A stretch of DNA of 64,000 bases. Origin: Salipiger abyssi (GTDB lineage Bacteria > Pseudomonadota > Alphaproteobacteria > Rhodobacterales > Rhodobacteraceae). Of the stretch, positions 56,878-64,000 are shown one piece after another (positions within the stretch are counted from its first letter, which is position 1; every line of letters starts with the position of its first letter). The notes below the pieces were generated by a model. It had not been told where the DNA came from and searched no databases. It saw nothing but the letters and a program-made list of their open reading frames with translations. The DNA lies in contig NZ_CP015093.1 of assembly GCF_001975705.1 (NCBI RefSeq), forward strand, positions 3,162,001 through 3,226,000, given 5' to 3'. The position numbers were made by a program, and so were the translations under genes.

Positions 56878-58131
56878 TCAGCTCATGCGCTCGGGGGCGA
56901 AATGTTTCGCCGCCGGGTAATCCCGGCTCAGACCGATCACATCCCCGCTGGGAAAGATCAAGGTCGCGCCGGCGCCGATGCCGTCGAGCCCTTCGAGCGC
57001 GCGGGAGGCGCGGTCGAGCGTGACATCGCCCTCCAGATGCAACAGCCCGCGCTTGGCCAGCAGCCGCTGGCCGCTATGGCTGTTCACATGGCCCTGAACC
57101 ACCATGTGAATGCCCGCGCGGTGCAGCGCGGTGACGCCGCGATCCGTCAGGTCGCAATCGGAGGCGCGGTATTTCGTGCGCACCAGATTGGCGAGCGGGC
57201 CGAAATAGAAGCCGAGCGAGGCGCGCTCGGCCTCGGCGCGGTAGCTTGCGTTGACCGCCGACGGCCCCTCGGTCGCCAGCAGGGCGCACATGATGTCGCA
57301 GAGCCCGGCATGCACAAAGAGCAGAGAGCCGCTGCGCAGCACCACATCCATACTGTCGTAGAACCAGGCATAGGCGCCGCCGGGTTCGAAGAACACCTCG
57401 TGGCACTTGAGCGCGGCGGCGAGGATGTCGCGGCAGCTCAGCCCGCTGCGGGCGCGGTCGCGGTCGAATTTGCCGAGCTTTTCGGTGAGCTTGGCGATTT
57501 CCTTGTCGATGAGCTTCGGATGTAGCTCGGCCTCAGCCGCGCGGGCGAAACGCGCGGGCCAGTCCGGTCCGGGCAGCAGGCGGGCGCGGCAGCGTTCCTC
57601 ATCGGGCAGGGCGGTAAGATCGGCATCGGTGACGAAGCGGTCGCGCACCTCGCGCAGCGCCGGCAGGATCTTGCGGCCCATGCGGGCAAAGAGATGTTCG
57701 GTCAACGCCGCGCGCGGGCCACGCAGTGCCGCCACCGCCATCCGCATGCGCAGATCGTGATTGCCGGCGAGGATATGCAGCTCGGCGCCGGTGGCGCGCA
57801 GCGCGGCGAGCGCGTCGAGCAGGGCGAGGTTGCTCGGCCCCTTGTCGAGACTGTCGCCGCCGAGCACGATCCGCGCCTGTTTGCCGAAGGCGGTCAGCGC
57901 GATGCGCCCGCGTTCGCGGCGGATGACGCCGCCGGCGATCAGCGAGCGCAGGAAGCCTTCGGCATCCGCATGCGGATCGGAGACGAAGATCACCGGACGT
58001 TCGGGCCAGCGCCAGCCGCCATGGGCGCGGGCGCGGTCGAGACAGGCGGAGATCTGCGGATGCGCCTGCGTGCCGGGCCAGGGCGCGAGATCGCGCGGCA
58101 GGTCGGCAAGGCAGGAGTCGGTGTCGAACAT
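56878..58131 (-). CDS. Metallophosphoesterase of the PPP-like superfamily
   Basis: A 417-residue protein with the dimetal motifs in order: FVSDPHAD (Asp52, His54), GGDSLDKGPSN (Asp93, Asp96), LAGNHD (Asn124, His125), a late LFVHAGL and VVQGHVNSH. It should hydrolyse phosphomonoesters or -diesters, possibly phosphoproteins. A long insertion between GNHD and HAG is family-specific. ATG 58131 is chosen; a TTG at 58182 with GGAAAG before it would add 17 Pro-rich residues. It lies between the amphi-Trp and histidine phosphatase genes in the GAK operon. Confidence 0.83.
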   Translation of the reverse strand: MFDTDSCLADLPRDLAPWPGTQAHPQISACLDRARAHGGWRWPERPVIFVSDPHADAEGFLRSLIAGGVIRRERGRIALTAFGKQARIVLGGDSLDKGPSNLALLDALAALRATGAELHILAGNHDLRMRMAVAALRGPRAALTEHLFARMGRKILPALREVRDRFVTDADLTALPDEERCRARLLPGPDWPARFARAAEAELHPKLIDKEIAKLTEKLGKFDRDRARSGLSCRDILAAALKCHEVFFEPGGAYAWFYDSMDVVLRSGSLLFVHAGLCDIMCALLATEGPSAVNASYRAEAERASLGFYFGPLANLVRTKYRASDCDLTDRGVTALHRAGIHMVVQGHVNSHSGQRLLAKRGLLHLEGDVTLDRASRALEGLDGIGAGATLIFPSGDVIGLSRDYPAAKHFAPERMS

Positions 58132-58213
58132 GGGCGGCAGCAGCGGCGCGGCTGGCGGGCGGAGATGCGGCTGATAGGTCAAGAGCGGGCCTTTCCAACG
58201 CGGCCGGATCCCG

Positions 58214-58900
58214 TCAGTCGATCGGGGCCTCGCCTTTGGCCCTGACCTTCCATTCCCCGGCCAAATGACGCCATCTACCATCGCTGTCGTGACAGATCAG
58301 TGACGGTCTTGCATGAAACATGGAAAGCTTCGGGATGTCGTCAAGCGCCAGCAGGCCAAGATGGTGGCAGGCATGGCGGAACGAGGCGCCGTGGCCGACA
58401 TGGATCGTGAGCATCCCGGGCCGGGCGATCGCTTGCAGGTGGTGGGCCACGCGCCGGCCTGCCTCGGTGAGGCTTTCGGCACCTTCCAGCGGCAGGCGAT
58501 AGTGGCTGTTGGATTTCCAGCCGGGGGGTGGCGGGCCATAGCGGGGGTCGTCGCGCAGCACCGCCTCGATTTCCTCCACCGTCAGGTTTGCCGCGCTGCC
58601 GAGGCCGCGCTCGGCCAGCGCCGGGGTCTCCTTGATCTCGGTCACGGCGAGGCCATGTGCGCGCAGCCCGTCGCGCAGCGCATCGGCGGTCTGCCAGGCG
58701 CGGAGCTGGTGGGAGCAATGGATGACCGGGGCAGGAGAGAGATTATGCTCTGCAATCATCGCCGCCAGCATGTCGGCCCCGGCGCGGGCCTGGGCCAGCC
58801 CCTCCTCGGTGAGCGGGAAAGGCTGGCGGGCGGAGGGCGCGCCGGGGCGCTGGTGATAGGCGCCGTGGCGCAGGAAGGCGATATAGGCGGGCTCAGCCAT
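58214..58900 (-). CDS. Histidine phosphatase family protein
   Basis: A 228-residue enzyme of the phosphoglycerate-mutase-like superfamily: IAFLRHGAYHQRPG supplies the phosphate-accepting His (LRHG), with PLTEEGLAQARAGADML, CSHQLRAWQTADALRDGL, ERGLG and the second catalytic His in TIHVGHGASFRH. Extra helical segments (DDPRYGPPPPGWKSNSHYRL) form a lid. Substrate unknown; in this operon it is the second phosphatase. Start overlaps the kinase gene end by eight bases. Confidence 0.85.
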   Translation of the reverse strand: MAEPAYIAFLRHGAYHQRPGAPSARQPFPLTEEGLAQARAGADMLAAMIAEHNLSPAPVIHCSHQLRAWQTADALRDGLRAHGLAVTEIKETPALAERGLGSAANLTVEEIEAVLRDDPRYGPPPPGWKSNSHYRLPLEGAESLTEAGRRVAHHLQAIARPGMLTIHVGHGASFRHACHHLGLLALDDIPKLSMFHARPSLICHDSDGRWRHLAGEWKVRAKGEAPID

Positions 58901-59969
58901 CGAAGAGCTGCCGGCCATGATCGGCAAGCGCGTCGAAATCGACGCGGCCCGAGACCTCGAAGACCCGCACCCCCGCCAGCGCCGCGAGATAGCCGGCGGG
59001 ATCGGGGGTATTGCCGTTCGGTTCGAAAGGCCCGTCGCGATGCTGGTAGAACGGGCCGGGGCTTTTCATGATGGCGCCAAGCAGGTCGGGCCGGTCCGCG
59101 ATACTCACCTCAGTAAGCCGCGTGGGCGCGTCGCTGCCATGCTGCCAGTTCAGCACCCAGAAATCGCTGAGCGGCGCGTCGTAGCGGATGCGGCCGGGGC
59201 CGTAGATCTCGGGCACGATCAGGTCGTGTTTCTCCTCCAGCGCCCAGAGCTCGGCGGGCGGCAGCGCGGCAAGCTCGGCGCGCCGTTCGGGCGAGAGTAT
59301 GCCGTGCAGGCGCGGGTTGCCGAGGATGGTGCCGGGGTTAATGCGCGGATGCTTGGGAATCCCCAGCGCTTGCGGCGGATCGCCGGCGCGGATCAGCACC
59401 CGGTCATTGCTGACAAAGCGTGTGCCGGGGATCTCCATCATCCGCAGGATCGAGGTGGATTTGCCGCCGCCCGAGAGCCCGGCAATGGCCAGCGTGCGCG
59501 TCTCGCGCGTCACCGCCGCCGCATGGCAGAGCTGCCAGCCGTCCCGCAGGCAGGCGGAGAGGATCTGCGTGTTGATGAAATTGATCACCGTGCTGACATT
59601 GTCCTCCAGCGGGCCGAAGGCCATCGCCGCATCGGGCGCCTGAAGGAAGGTGACGCCGCTGCGCACCTTGCGGATCAGCCGCGCGCCCTCGAGATCGCAG
59701 ATCGCATCCTTGCGGCCCGCTTTGCCGGGCTCGCGCTGCCAGGCGGTCCAGTCGGGCTCGGCCGCCAGCGCCTGCCCGGGCAGCAGATGCACGGCGATGT
59801 CTCCGGGCGTGTCGCTCAGCGCGTCGGCGAAATAGGCGGTCAGCGCGTCGCGCAGCGTACCGGGACAATAGACAGAGAGGGTGACCGCGCCGACATCAAG
59901 GTGAAAGGGCGCGGCGCTCTGCGCCGGGGCGAGATCGAGCCGGGCGAGTACATCGGCGGCATTTCTCAT
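58893..59969 (-). CDS. HprK-related kinase (GAK system, type B-like)
   Basis: A 358-residue P-loop kinase related to HPr kinase/phosphorylase. Walker A GLSGGGKST lies at 164-172, preceded by HAAAV (His149) and followed by FVSNDRVLI (Asp189), the arrangement of the HprK catalytic core. Residues 1-100 form a separate N-terminal domain (DVGAVTLSVYCPGTLRDALTAYF). HPr itself is not in the window, so the target is probably a dedicated small molecule or protein. Overlaps the ATP-grasp gene by four bases. Confidence 0.82.
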   Translation of the reverse strand: MRNAADVLARLDLAPAQSAAPFHLDVGAVTLSVYCPGTLRDALTAYFADALSDTPGDIAVHLLPGQALAAEPDWTAWQREPGKAGRKDAICDLEGARLIRKVRSGVTFLQAPDAAMAFGPLEDNVSTVINFINTQILSACLRDGWQLCHAAAVTRETRTLAIAGLSGGGKSTSILRMMEIPGTRFVSNDRVLIRAGDPPQALGIPKHPRINPGTILGNPRLHGILSPERRAELAALPPAELWALEEKHDLIVPEIYGPGRIRYDAPLSDFWVLNWQHGSDAPTRLTEVSIADRPDLLGAIMKSPGPFYQHRDGPFEPNGNTPDPAGYLAALAGVRVFEVSGRVDFDALADHGRQLFDG

Positions 59970-60847
59970 GTCGAGACCTCCGCCAGCACATGCTCGGCCA
60001 CCAGCGCTGCGGCGTCGATGCCGCAACCCTTCTGCGCGCCGCTATAGCCGCCGAAGGCCGAGACCTCGAAGACGATCGGCCCCTCCGGCGTCAGCGCGAT
60101 GTCGACGGTGGTGAAGGTGAGCCCGAAGGGCGCCTGCGCGCGGCGGCCCAGCTCGATCAGCTCGGGGCTCGGATCGTAAGGCGCGTATTTGCCGCCCGAA
60201 TGGATCGTGGTGTTCCAGCTTCCGGTCTGGCTGACCCGCGCATAGGTGCAGAGATAGCGCCCGTCGAGAAACACCATGCCAAGGTCGTGGCCGGAGAGAT
60301 CCGCCTTCTTCTGGATATACATCACCGGGTTCTCCGCCCGGAACGCGGCGATCTGCGCATCGGCATCCGGGTCGCCGTCTTCCAGCAGCAGCATGCCGCG
60401 CGCCTTGGTGGAAAAGAGCGGCTTGAACACCGCCGCGCCGTAGCGCGCGAGGGCGGCGCGGGCGGCGGTCTCGTCCTCGCTGATCGTGGTGGGCGGCATC
60501 GGGATATCCGCCACGCGCAGCGTCATGGTGCAGGCCAGCCGGTCCATCAGCCGCAGCACATTCTCCGCCGGGCTGAAGATCCGCACCTCGGCGGCCTCGG
60601 CCATGCGCAGCATCTCCAGCCGGTCGAGCGCGTCGGGGCTGTAGTCTTCGGCGATCTTCTTCAGCACCAGCCCGTCGAGCGCGCAGAGATCGACCCCGTC
60701 GCAGAGCAGCGTGCCGGCGTCGAGATCCAGCACCGCGCGTGCCATGTCGATCACCAGCCTGTGGCCGGTGCGCGCCTGAAGCGCGTCGGCCAGCGCCTCG
60801 GTCGACCATTTTCCGGGGGTGCCTATGACCCCGATCCTCTTAGTCAC
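59966..60847 (-). CDS. ATP-grasp enzyme (GAK system)
   Basis: A 293-residue RimK-like ATP-grasp ligase or kinase: IGVIGTPGKWSTEALADAL start, RLACTMTLRVADIPMPPTT linker, the nucleotide-binding AVFKPLFSTKARGMLLLEDGD and YIQKKADLSGHDLGMVFLDGRYLCTYAR, and metal-binding VFEVSAFGGYSGAQKG at the end. It starts with GTG overlapping the upstream gene by eight bases. ATP-grasp enzymes join a carboxylate (or phosphate acceptor) to a nucleophile; the substrate of this family is not known. Confidence 0.83.
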   Translation of the reverse strand: MTKRIGVIGTPGKWSTEALADALQARTGHRLVIDMARAVLDLDAGTLLCDGVDLCALDGLVLKKIAEDYSPDALDRLEMLRMAEAAEVRIFSPAENVLRLMDRLACTMTLRVADIPMPPTTISEDETAARAALARYGAAVFKPLFSTKARGMLLLEDGDPDADAQIAAFRAENPVMYIQKKADLSGHDLGMVFLDGRYLCTYARVSQTGSWNTTIHSGGKYAPYDPSPELIELGRRAQAPFGLTFTTVDIALTPEGPIVFEVSAFGGYSGAQKGCGIDAAALVAEHVLAEVST

Positions 60848-62471
60848 TGAACAGGTTCCTTATGGGCAGTCTGAACCGCGCCTCCTTGCCCTCGGGCACG
60901 GCCAGCGCGGTTTCGAGAATATAGCGGGCGCGCAGCATCATCCGGCGCGCGTGGTCCTTGTCGACGACAAAGCGCGTCGAGCTGGCGAGCGAGCGCGCCA
61001 GCCCCAGCGCCAGCCGGTATTCAAAGGTCGGATCCTTCTGCCGTCGGGCGAATTTCGCCGCCATGCCGTGCATGTCGGTGGCGACCCGGGCGATGCGGGC
61101 GCGGGTGCCGGCATCGAGCACCTGAAGCCGGTAGTTCGACACCATGAAGACCGAGACATCCTGCACGTAGTCCATATAGCGCGAACGGTGCAGGTCGATG
61201 AAGCGGATCTTGCGGCCCACCGGATCGTAGATGACGTTATCGAGATTGAAATCGCCATGGATATAGACCGAGAACGGCGCCGCCAGCGTCGCCTCGCGCC
61301 GGGCGCCGGCGGCGATCAGCGCGTCGAAGCTCTTGACCGTCACGCCGTTCACGCTCTGCGCCCCGCGGGCGTAGCGGGGATGCAGGCGGTAGACATCCTT
61401 CATGCGCCTGGCGAGCTGCTCCATCGCCTTCATCTCGGCGGGCTCGTCGGTGCGGGTCTGGCGCCAGATATCGCCCACGGTCTTGTGCAGCGCCTTCTGC
61501 GCCTCGGCCAGCGCCGCGTCGCTGGCGCCAAGCACGATATCCTCGAAGGTCTCGCCCTCCAGATGCTCGATCAGCAGCGCCGCCGATTTGCCGCGCCGCT
61601 CATATGACAGGATCTCGGGCGCGAGGCCGGGATAGACCGAATTCCAGCTCTTCACCCCGACGCGCTCTTCCTTGACCTTGCGCCGGTCGCCGTCCTTGAA
61701 GACCGCCGTCACCGTCTCGCCCTTGCCGTTGCGCAGGCTTAGGCTGGAGATGGCGCTGCCCGAGCGCGTCTCGGCCAGCGGCTGGAGGCTGATCTCCTCG
61801 TCGCGGGCAACCCCGTCGAGCACGCTGCGCAGGGTGAAATAGCGCTCGAACTGCACGGACTGGCCGATATTGATCGACAACAGCGCCTCGCTGATCGCCA
61901 GAAGCGCCTCGCCCATGCGGTGGATCTCGTTCAGCACCAGCAGCCCGTGGGCGAGGTCCTCGGTATGCTTGGTGCCCTGCATGTCGCGGGTATAGGTGCG
62001 GAACAGCCGGTCGTGGAACCCGCCGAGCTCGGCGCGGGCCTCGCCGATCTCCACCGCAAGCTTGCTGTCGCCGTCCCGCAGCGCCTCGCCGATGCGCGCC
62101 ACCGTCGCGCGCACCCGTTTGAGCGGGGTCACATAGGTCTGGGGGCGCAGCAGCTTCTGCCGCTCGGCGCGCTCGGCATGATCGACGGCGCGCCGGCCCA
62201 GCCGCGAGATGAGATCGAGATTGCGCGCGATGGTATCGGCGCCCTGGAGACGGAGCCGCTTTGCCTCGGCGCGTTTGCCGCGCATCATCGCCGCGAGGCA
62301 GGCCTTGCGCACGCGCGCGGAAAGGTTGTGCGAATAGCCCGCCCGTTGCACCAGTTGCAGCGCGGTCTCGCGGCGCGGCGCCTCGAAATAGCCGATCAGC
62401 CGGGTCAGCTGCCCGTCGAGCTCGGCCAGCAGGAAGGACATGTTCTCTTCGACCGCGTCAGGCAGGGGCAC
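60840..62471 (-). CDS. PhoU-like domain fused to an APH-type kinase
   Basis: A 543-residue fusion. Residues about 1-230 are long helices with a PhoU-like look (LIGYFEAPRRETALQLVQRAGYSHNLSARVRK, LNEIHRMGEALLAISEALL). Residues about 235-540 are an aminoglycoside-phosphotransferase/protein-kinase-like fold: ALLIEHLEGETFEDI, catalytic HGDFNLDN at 405-412 and metal-binding FIDLHR at 424-429. GTG start overlaps the Nudix stop by 14 bases. It should phosphorylate a small molecule; the PhoU part suggests a link to phosphate sensing. Same operon as the GAK genes. Confidence 0.8.
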   Translation of the reverse strand: MPLPDAVEENMSFLLAELDGQLTRLIGYFEAPRRETALQLVQRAGYSHNLSARVRKACLAAMMRGKRAEAKRLRLQGADTIARNLDLISRLGRRAVDHAERAERQKLLRPQTYVTPLKRVRATVARIGEALRDGDSKLAVEIGEARAELGGFHDRLFRTYTRDMQGTKHTEDLAHGLLVLNEIHRMGEALLAISEALLSINIGQSVQFERYFTLRSVLDGVARDEEISLQPLAETRSGSAISSLSLRNGKGETVTAVFKDGDRRKVKEERVGVKSWNSVYPGLAPEILSYERRGKSAALLIEHLEGETFEDIVLGASDAALAEAQKALHKTVGDIWRQTRTDEPAEMKAMEQLARRMKDVYRLHPRYARGAQSVNGVTVKSFDALIAAGARREATLAAPFSVYIHGDFNLDNVIYDPVGRKIRFIDLHRSRYMDYVQDVSVFMVSNYRLQVLDAGTRARIARVATDMHGMAAKFARRQKDPTFEYRLALGLARSLASSTRFVVDKDHARRMMLRARYILETALAVPEGKEARFRLPIRNLFSD

Positions 62472-62922
62472 AGCTCAGCCTTCCCAGATAGACCGGCGCA
62501 TCGGCGCGGCTCAGCGCGAGATCGTAGCGCGGAAAGAACGCCGCGCCGGTCTCGGTCGGGTCCACCCATTCCGTCGCGATCTGGCGCTTGTCGGGCTTGC
62601 TGCCCATCCGCGGCACGTAGCTTTCCGGCACGGCGCAGGCAAAGAGCGTCTCGACCAGAAAACGCCGCGCGCCGGGGCCCTCGCGCAGCACATCGGCCAC
62701 ATGCAGCACATCGCCGATCACCGGCGCCACGCCGATTTCCTCGCGGCATTCGCGCAGCAGACACTCCTGCATGGTCTCGCTGATCTCCTGCCGTCCGCCG
62801 GGCAGGGTGAGATAGCGGTGTCCCGAAGGCCACGCTTTCACCTGCACGAGCACCAGCGGCCCCCGGCGGATGACAGCGCGAACTGCCGGTCGTATGTAAT
62901 CGTCAGGTATCATAAGGGTCAT
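62458..62922 (-). CDS. Nudix hydrolase
   Basis: A 154-residue pyrophosphohydrolase with a complete Nudix box: G-RQEIS-E-TMQECLL-RECREEIG. It hydrolyses nucleoside diphosphate-X type or diphosphorylated substrates with Mg2+. The core begins PAVRAVIRRGPLVLVQVKAW. ATG at 62922 is used; another at 62913 gives 151 residues. First gene of the minus-strand operon, divergent from the CofD-like gene 69 bases away, so the shared promoter region lies between. Confidence 0.9.
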   Translation of the reverse strand: MTLMIPDDYIRPAVRAVIRRGPLVLVQVKAWPSGHRYLTLPGGRQEISETMQECLLRECREEIGVAPVIGDVLHVADVLREGPGARRFLVETLFACAVPESYVPRMGSKPDKRQIATEWVDPTETGAAFFPRYDLALSRADAPVYLGRLSCAPA

Positions 62923-62991
62923 ATGCGCGTTATGTGCCCGGTGTGAAAAGCTGTAATCGGCCCCCTTCGACCAGCCGGAGATGAATTTGCC
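62923..62991. promoter_or_regulatory. Divergent promoter region of the GAK operon
   Basis: A 69-base gap separating the Nudix gene (minus) and CofD-like gene (plus). Both transcripts must begin here or nearby. No clear operator palindrome; GCCGGAG near 62975 may serve as the ribosome site of the CofD-like gene. Confidence 0.45.
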
Positions 62992-64000
62992 ATGACATCG
63001 CTGCATGTGGAGCGCGAATTGCGGCTTCCCGACGATCTGCGGGTGGCGCGGGCGCAGAGCACGCCGCATCTCGGGCCGCGTATCCTGTTCTTCAGCGGCG
63101 GCAGCGCGCTCAACGGGATTTCGCGGCAGTTGAAGCAATTCACATTCAACTCCATGCATCTTATTACACCCTTCGACAGCGGCGGCAGCTCGCAGGTACT
63201 GCGGCGCGCCTTCGACATGCCCGCCGTCGGCGATCTGCGCAGCCGGCTGATGGCGCTGGCGGACGAATCCGTGCTCGGCCAGCCCGATGTCTATGCGCTC
63301 TTCAGCCACCGTCTGCCGAAGGACGCGCCATCCCAGGCGCTGGAGGCCGAGGTGGCGCGCATGCTCTCGGGCAAGCACCCGCTGATCGCGGCGATTCCCA
63401 AGCCGATGCGCCAGCTCATCCGCTCGCTGCTCGGCAGTTTCGCCGCCGAAGTGCCGGCAGGGTTCGATTACCGCAATGCCAGCATCGGCAACCTGATCCT
63501 CGCCGGCGGCTATCTCGACAACGGGCGGGCGTTGGAGCCGGTGCTGTTCCTGATGTCCAAGATGGTCGATGTGCGCGGCACCGTGCGTGCCATCGTCGAC
63601 GAGAATCTGCATCTGGGCGTCGATCTCGCCGACGGGCGGCGCGTGGTCAGCCAGCGCCTCATCAGCGGCAAGGAGGCGCCGGCGCTCGACAGTCCGATTG
63701 CGCGCTGCTTCCTGAGCGACGGCGAAGGCGGCGGGCCGGTGGCGCGCGTGACCCTGCCGAAGCGGAACCGCAAGCTGATCGAGCAGGCGGATGTGATCTG
63801 CTACCCGCCGGGCAGCCTCTATTCCAGCGTCATCGCCAATCTGCTGCCGGCGGGGGTGGGCAAGGCCATCGCCGCGCGGCGCGTGCCGAAAGCCTATCTG
63901 CCGAGCCTCGGCGCGGATCCGGAGGCGCTTGGCCACAGCCTCGCCGATCAGGTCGCGGCGATCCTGGCGCCCTTGCGCGAAGATGCAGGCGGCGATGTGC
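62992..64000 (+). CDS. CofD-like transferase (GAK system), runs off the window
   Basis: The first 336 codons, no stop before the window edge. LFFSGGSALNGISRQLKQF, then FDSGGSSQVLRRAF is the Rossmann-like opening of the CofD/YvcK (2-phospho-L-lactate transferase-like) family, with FDYRNASIGNLILAGGYLDNGRALE and VICYPPGSLYSSVIANLLP further on. ATG at 62992; an ATG at 62981 runs into a stop. CofD proteins transfer a phosphonucleoside group or bind UDP-sugars; the GAK branch has no assigned reaction. Confidence 0.88.
   Translation, partial: MTSLHVERELRLPDDLRVARAQSTPHLGPRILFFSGGSALNGISRQLKQFTFNSMHLITPFDSGGSSQVLRRAFDMPAVGDLRSRLMALADESVLGQPDVYALFSHRLPKDAPSQALEAEVARMLSGKHPLIAAIPKPMRQLIRSLLGSFAAEVPAGFDYRNASIGNLILAGGYLDNGRALEPVLFLMSKMVDVRGTVRAIVDENLHLGVDLADGRRVVSQRLISGKEAPALDSPIARCFLSDGEGGGPVARVTLPKRNRKLIEQADVICYPPGSLYSSVIANLLPAGVGKAIAARRVPKAYLPSLGADPEALGHSLADQVAAILAPLREDAGGDV

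Noticed and set aside
1..64000. CRISPR arrays, rRNA genes and insertion sequences
   Set aside because: No regularly spaced repeat-spacer series, no rRNA-like conserved blocks and no IS-type transposase were seen; the only transposase is the MuA-like one of the prophage.

Overview
The window is GC-rich alphaproteobacterial chromosome, most likely from the Rhodobacterales (Rhodobacter/Roseobacter/Salipiger type). This rests on codon use, gene content and a RcapMu-like prophage architecture, not on a ribosomal marker, so the genus is left open. Two mobile elements sit side by side between two blocks of host genes.

Host block 1 (1-5378) holds a MATE exporter, the conserved ATPase YchF, a glycolate/D-lactate-type FAD oxidase on the minus strand, and a fumarylacetoacetate-hydrolase-family enzyme.

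Element 1 (5379-17128, about 11.7 kb) lies between perfect 15-bp direct repeats. The right copy is the 3' end of a tRNA-Ser(GCU) gene. The element carries a tyrosine integrase, a Prim-Pol/VapE-like primase-helicase, a block of 9-bp iterons, small and large terminase subunits, portal, a protease-major capsid fusion, a gpW-type joining protein and a capsid decoration protein. It has no tail, baseplate, holin or lysin gene. This is the gene set of a capsid-forming phage satellite (cf-PICI-like) that builds and fills its own heads and borrows tails.

Element 2 (17337-56550, 39.2 kb) is a complete Mu-like transposable prophage whose lytic genes are all on the minus strand. Its ends are TGTA...GTGACAG inverted repeats, flanked by a 5-bp target duplication (AGCGC). 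From left end (56.5 kb) to right end (17.3 kb) it carries: a secreted-protein moron and an S24 repressor (plus strand); three operators; a Ner-like gene; an accessory-cassette zone; ParB-like, MuA and MuB proteins; an early block with HU, GemA and a Mor-like activator; lysis; terminase-portal-head; and a lambda-like flexible tail with a -1 frameshift chaperone gene, tape measure, J-like tip, tailspike and fibre. A near-identical 24-bp element followed by a conserved 16-nt spacing occurs twice, upstream of the lysis/packaging operon and upstream of the capsid operon; it looks like the binding site of the late activator.

Host block 2 (56591-64000, running off the right edge) is a tightly overlapping minus-strand operon: amphi-Trp protein, metallophosphoesterase, histidine phosphatase, HprK-related kinase, ATP-grasp enzyme, PhoU-like/APH-kinase fusion and Nudix hydrolase, with a divergent CofD-like transferase. 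This matches the bioinformatically defined but biochemically uncharacterised GAK gene set.

The most interesting points are the satellite-like head-only element next to an intact tailed prophage, the tandem repeat-bounded moron cassettes in the prophage early region, the duplicated late-promoter element, and the GAK operon.
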